Below are positions 4,370 to 5,415 of a stretch of DNA of 5,415 nucleotides, piece by piece (within the stretch, counting starts at the first letter, position 1; the number at the start of each line of letters is the position of its first letter). The notes under the pieces are model-generated. The model was not told the DNA's origin. It saw nothing but the letters and a program-made list of their open reading frames with translations, and ran no database searches. The DNA comes from Nitrospira sp. (lineage in GTDB: Bacteria > Nitrospirota > Nitrospiria > Nitrospirales > Nitrospiraceae): assembly GCA_015904075.1 (NCBI GenBank), contig JABMDH010000085.1, positions 6,683-12,097 on the forward strand, written 5' to 3'. The translations under genes and the position numbers were made by a program.

Positions 4370-5415
4370 TCATGCGGACGGATTGCCGAGGGTCTTGCGG
4401 AGGGTTGTGACCGTTTCATCATTCAGCCCTGCTTCGTGGAGAGCTTCGTCGCTGGCTTCTGCCAGCCGGTCCAGACTCCCAAACTGATTCAAGAGGCGAT
4501 TGCGTTTGATCTCGCCGATGCCGATGATCTGGTCCAGTTGTGAGGCGAGCAAGGCTTTGCCGCGCAGCTTTCGATGATAGCTGAGGGCGAACCGGTGGGC
4601 TTCATCGCGGATGCGCTGGACTAAATGTGTAGCCGGAGCCGTGGGCCTCAGGACGATCGGGTTCTTTCGGCCCGGGATGAAAATGCGCTCTTCCTTTTCG
4701 CCTCGAGCCTTGGCCAAGCCGATAATGGCGTGGTCGTGGTGGCCGGCGTGCTTCAGTCCTTCCATTGCGGCGGCGAGTTGCCCGAGTCCGCCGTCGATCA
4801 GGATCAGATCAGGCCGGGCCAGGTGTTCGGACTGGCCATACCGTCTGGCTACGACTTCCTGCATGCTCGCGAAGTCGTTCGCGCCCGTGATTGTCTGGAT
4901 TTTGAACCGGCGGTAGTCCGCTTTCTTCATCCGGCCGTCTTCCCAGACGACCATCGATGCTACTGATTGATTGCCCATTGTATTGGAGATGTCGAATCCT
5001 TCAATGCGACGGGGGGCTCGCTCAAGACGCAGCATTCGCTTCAAGTCTTCCACCGCTTGCCGGTCGAGTTCTTCATCACGTAGGTGGTTCGCCACCGCCG
5101 CGGCTGCATTTTCTTCAGCCAGGAGGACCAGCTGGTGTTTGGTGCCTCGTTCAGGCGCCAGGACGCGAACGGACTCTCCGCGCTTATCGGACAGCCACTG
5201 CTCGATCAGGACGGTGTTTTCCAACTCAGTCGGCACCAGCACTTCTTTTGGAGGCTGGCCGTCTTTATTGTAAAACTGCTCGATCGCAGACCGGACGAGT
5301 TCCTCATCCGGCGTATCTGCCGATTGAGGCCAGAAGAAGTCCTTACGTCCGATCAACAGCCCGCCCCGTACGAACAGAATCTGGAGATCCACCGCCGTGC
5401 CTTGCCGCGCCAGAC
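4370..5415 (-). CDS. uvrC: UvrABC excinuclease subunit C, C-terminal part (partial, N-terminus outside window)
   Basis: UvrC makes the two incisions on either side of a DNA lesion in nucleotide excision repair, after loading by UvrA and UvrB. The frame enters from the right edge (first full codon at 5413, LARQGTAVDLQILFVRGG) and ends at TGA 4370-4372. Counting from the GTG at 5392, which is internal and not the true start, the RNase H-like endonuclease core shows GFDISNTMG (D134), the YRRF block (160-163), LILIDGGLGQ (D200) and RDEAHRFALSYHRKLR (H266). These correspond to the E. coli catalytic residues around D399, D466 and H538. A tandem helix-hairpin-helix domain follows at about 285-335 (IIGIGEIKRNRLLNQFGSL, LHEAGLNDETVTTLRKTL) and binds DNA near the 5' incision. 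The N-terminal GIY-YIG nuclease and UvrB-binding UVR motif lie outside the window. No defect is visible. Confidence 0.97.
   Translation of the reverse strand, partial: LARQGTAVDLQILFVRGGLLIGRKDFFWPQSADTPDEELVRSAIEQFYNKDGQPPKEVLVPTELENTVLIEQWLSDKRGESVRVLAPERGTKHQLVLLAEENAAAAVANHLRDEELDRQAVEDLKRMLRLERAPRRIEGFDISNTMGNQSVASMVVWEDGRMKKADYRRFKIQTITGANDFASMQEVVARRYGQSEHLARPDLILIDGGLGQLAAAMEGLKHAGHHDHAIIGLAKARGEKEERIFIPGRKNPIVLRPTAPATHLVQRIRDEAHRFALSYHRKLRGKALLASQLDQIIGIGEIKRNRLLNQFGSLDRLAEASDEALHEAGLNDETVTTLRKTLGNPSA

Noticed and set aside
4611..5273. Plus-strand frames of about 100 codons opposite uvrC
   Set aside because: They are shadows of uvrC, whose catalytic and helix-hairpin-helix motifs are unmistakable on the minus strand.
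1..5415. CRISPR array, tRNA or rRNA gene, or insertion-sequence transposase
   Set aside because: I looked on both strands and found no regularly spaced direct repeats, no tRNA-like cloverleaf, no rRNA signature and no transposase motif.

Overview
The window looks like a chromosomal segment of a Nitrospira-like bacterium (phylum Nitrospirota). This is inferred from gene content and protein style, plus an intergenic inverted-repeat element of a kind I associate with Nitrospira genomes; no search could be run. It holds the remains of an acyl-homoserine-lactone (AHL) quorum-sensing locus, between a cytoplasmic two-component system on the left and an outer-membrane porin remnant and uvrC on the right.

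Layout, left to right. 1-446 (-): receiver domain of a NarL/FixJ-type response regulator, cut by the window edge. 443-1252 (-): a complete soluble HisKA_3-type histidine kinase whose stop codon overlaps the regulator start (ATGA), so the two form a tight operon. 1253-1464: a divergent control region with a perfect 38-bp palindrome whose inner 20 bp, ACCTGGCGGATCCGCCAGGT, is a textbook lux box. 1465 onward (+): a luxI-type AHL synthase gene with a strong ribosome binding site and an intact N-terminal catalytic half, but no recognisable C-terminal half. 2333-1656 (-): a convergent luxR-type gene with a complete AHL-binding domain but no HTH DNA-binding domain. The two genes have lost their 3' ends to each other, most simply by one deletion with its junction near 1730-1770, so the surviving frames run into each other's antisense strand. 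2334-2506: a divergent spacer with two tandem TAGGNCCTA palindromes. 2507-3895 (+): a FadL/OmpP1-type porin gene broken by one in-frame amber codon at 2981-2983. 3896-4369: non-coding, with an imperfect inverted-repeat element and a second patch of GTTTCG/CGAAAC-rich repeats. 4370-5415 (-): the C-terminal part of uvrC, cut by the right edge.

How it fits together: the ancestral arrangement was probably lux box - luxI -> <- luxR, with the lux box also facing the kinase/regulator operon. Signal synthesis appears lost and the receptor has lost its DNA-binding domain, yet the operator is perfectly preserved and the receptor keeps all the hallmark ligand-contact residues. The most interesting possibilities are that the operator is now read by another LuxR protein to control the two-component system, and that the truncated receptor acts as a dominant-negative partner or AHL sink, as TrlR does in Agrobacterium. 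The alternative is simple decay of the locus, which the neighbouring broken porin gene would support.
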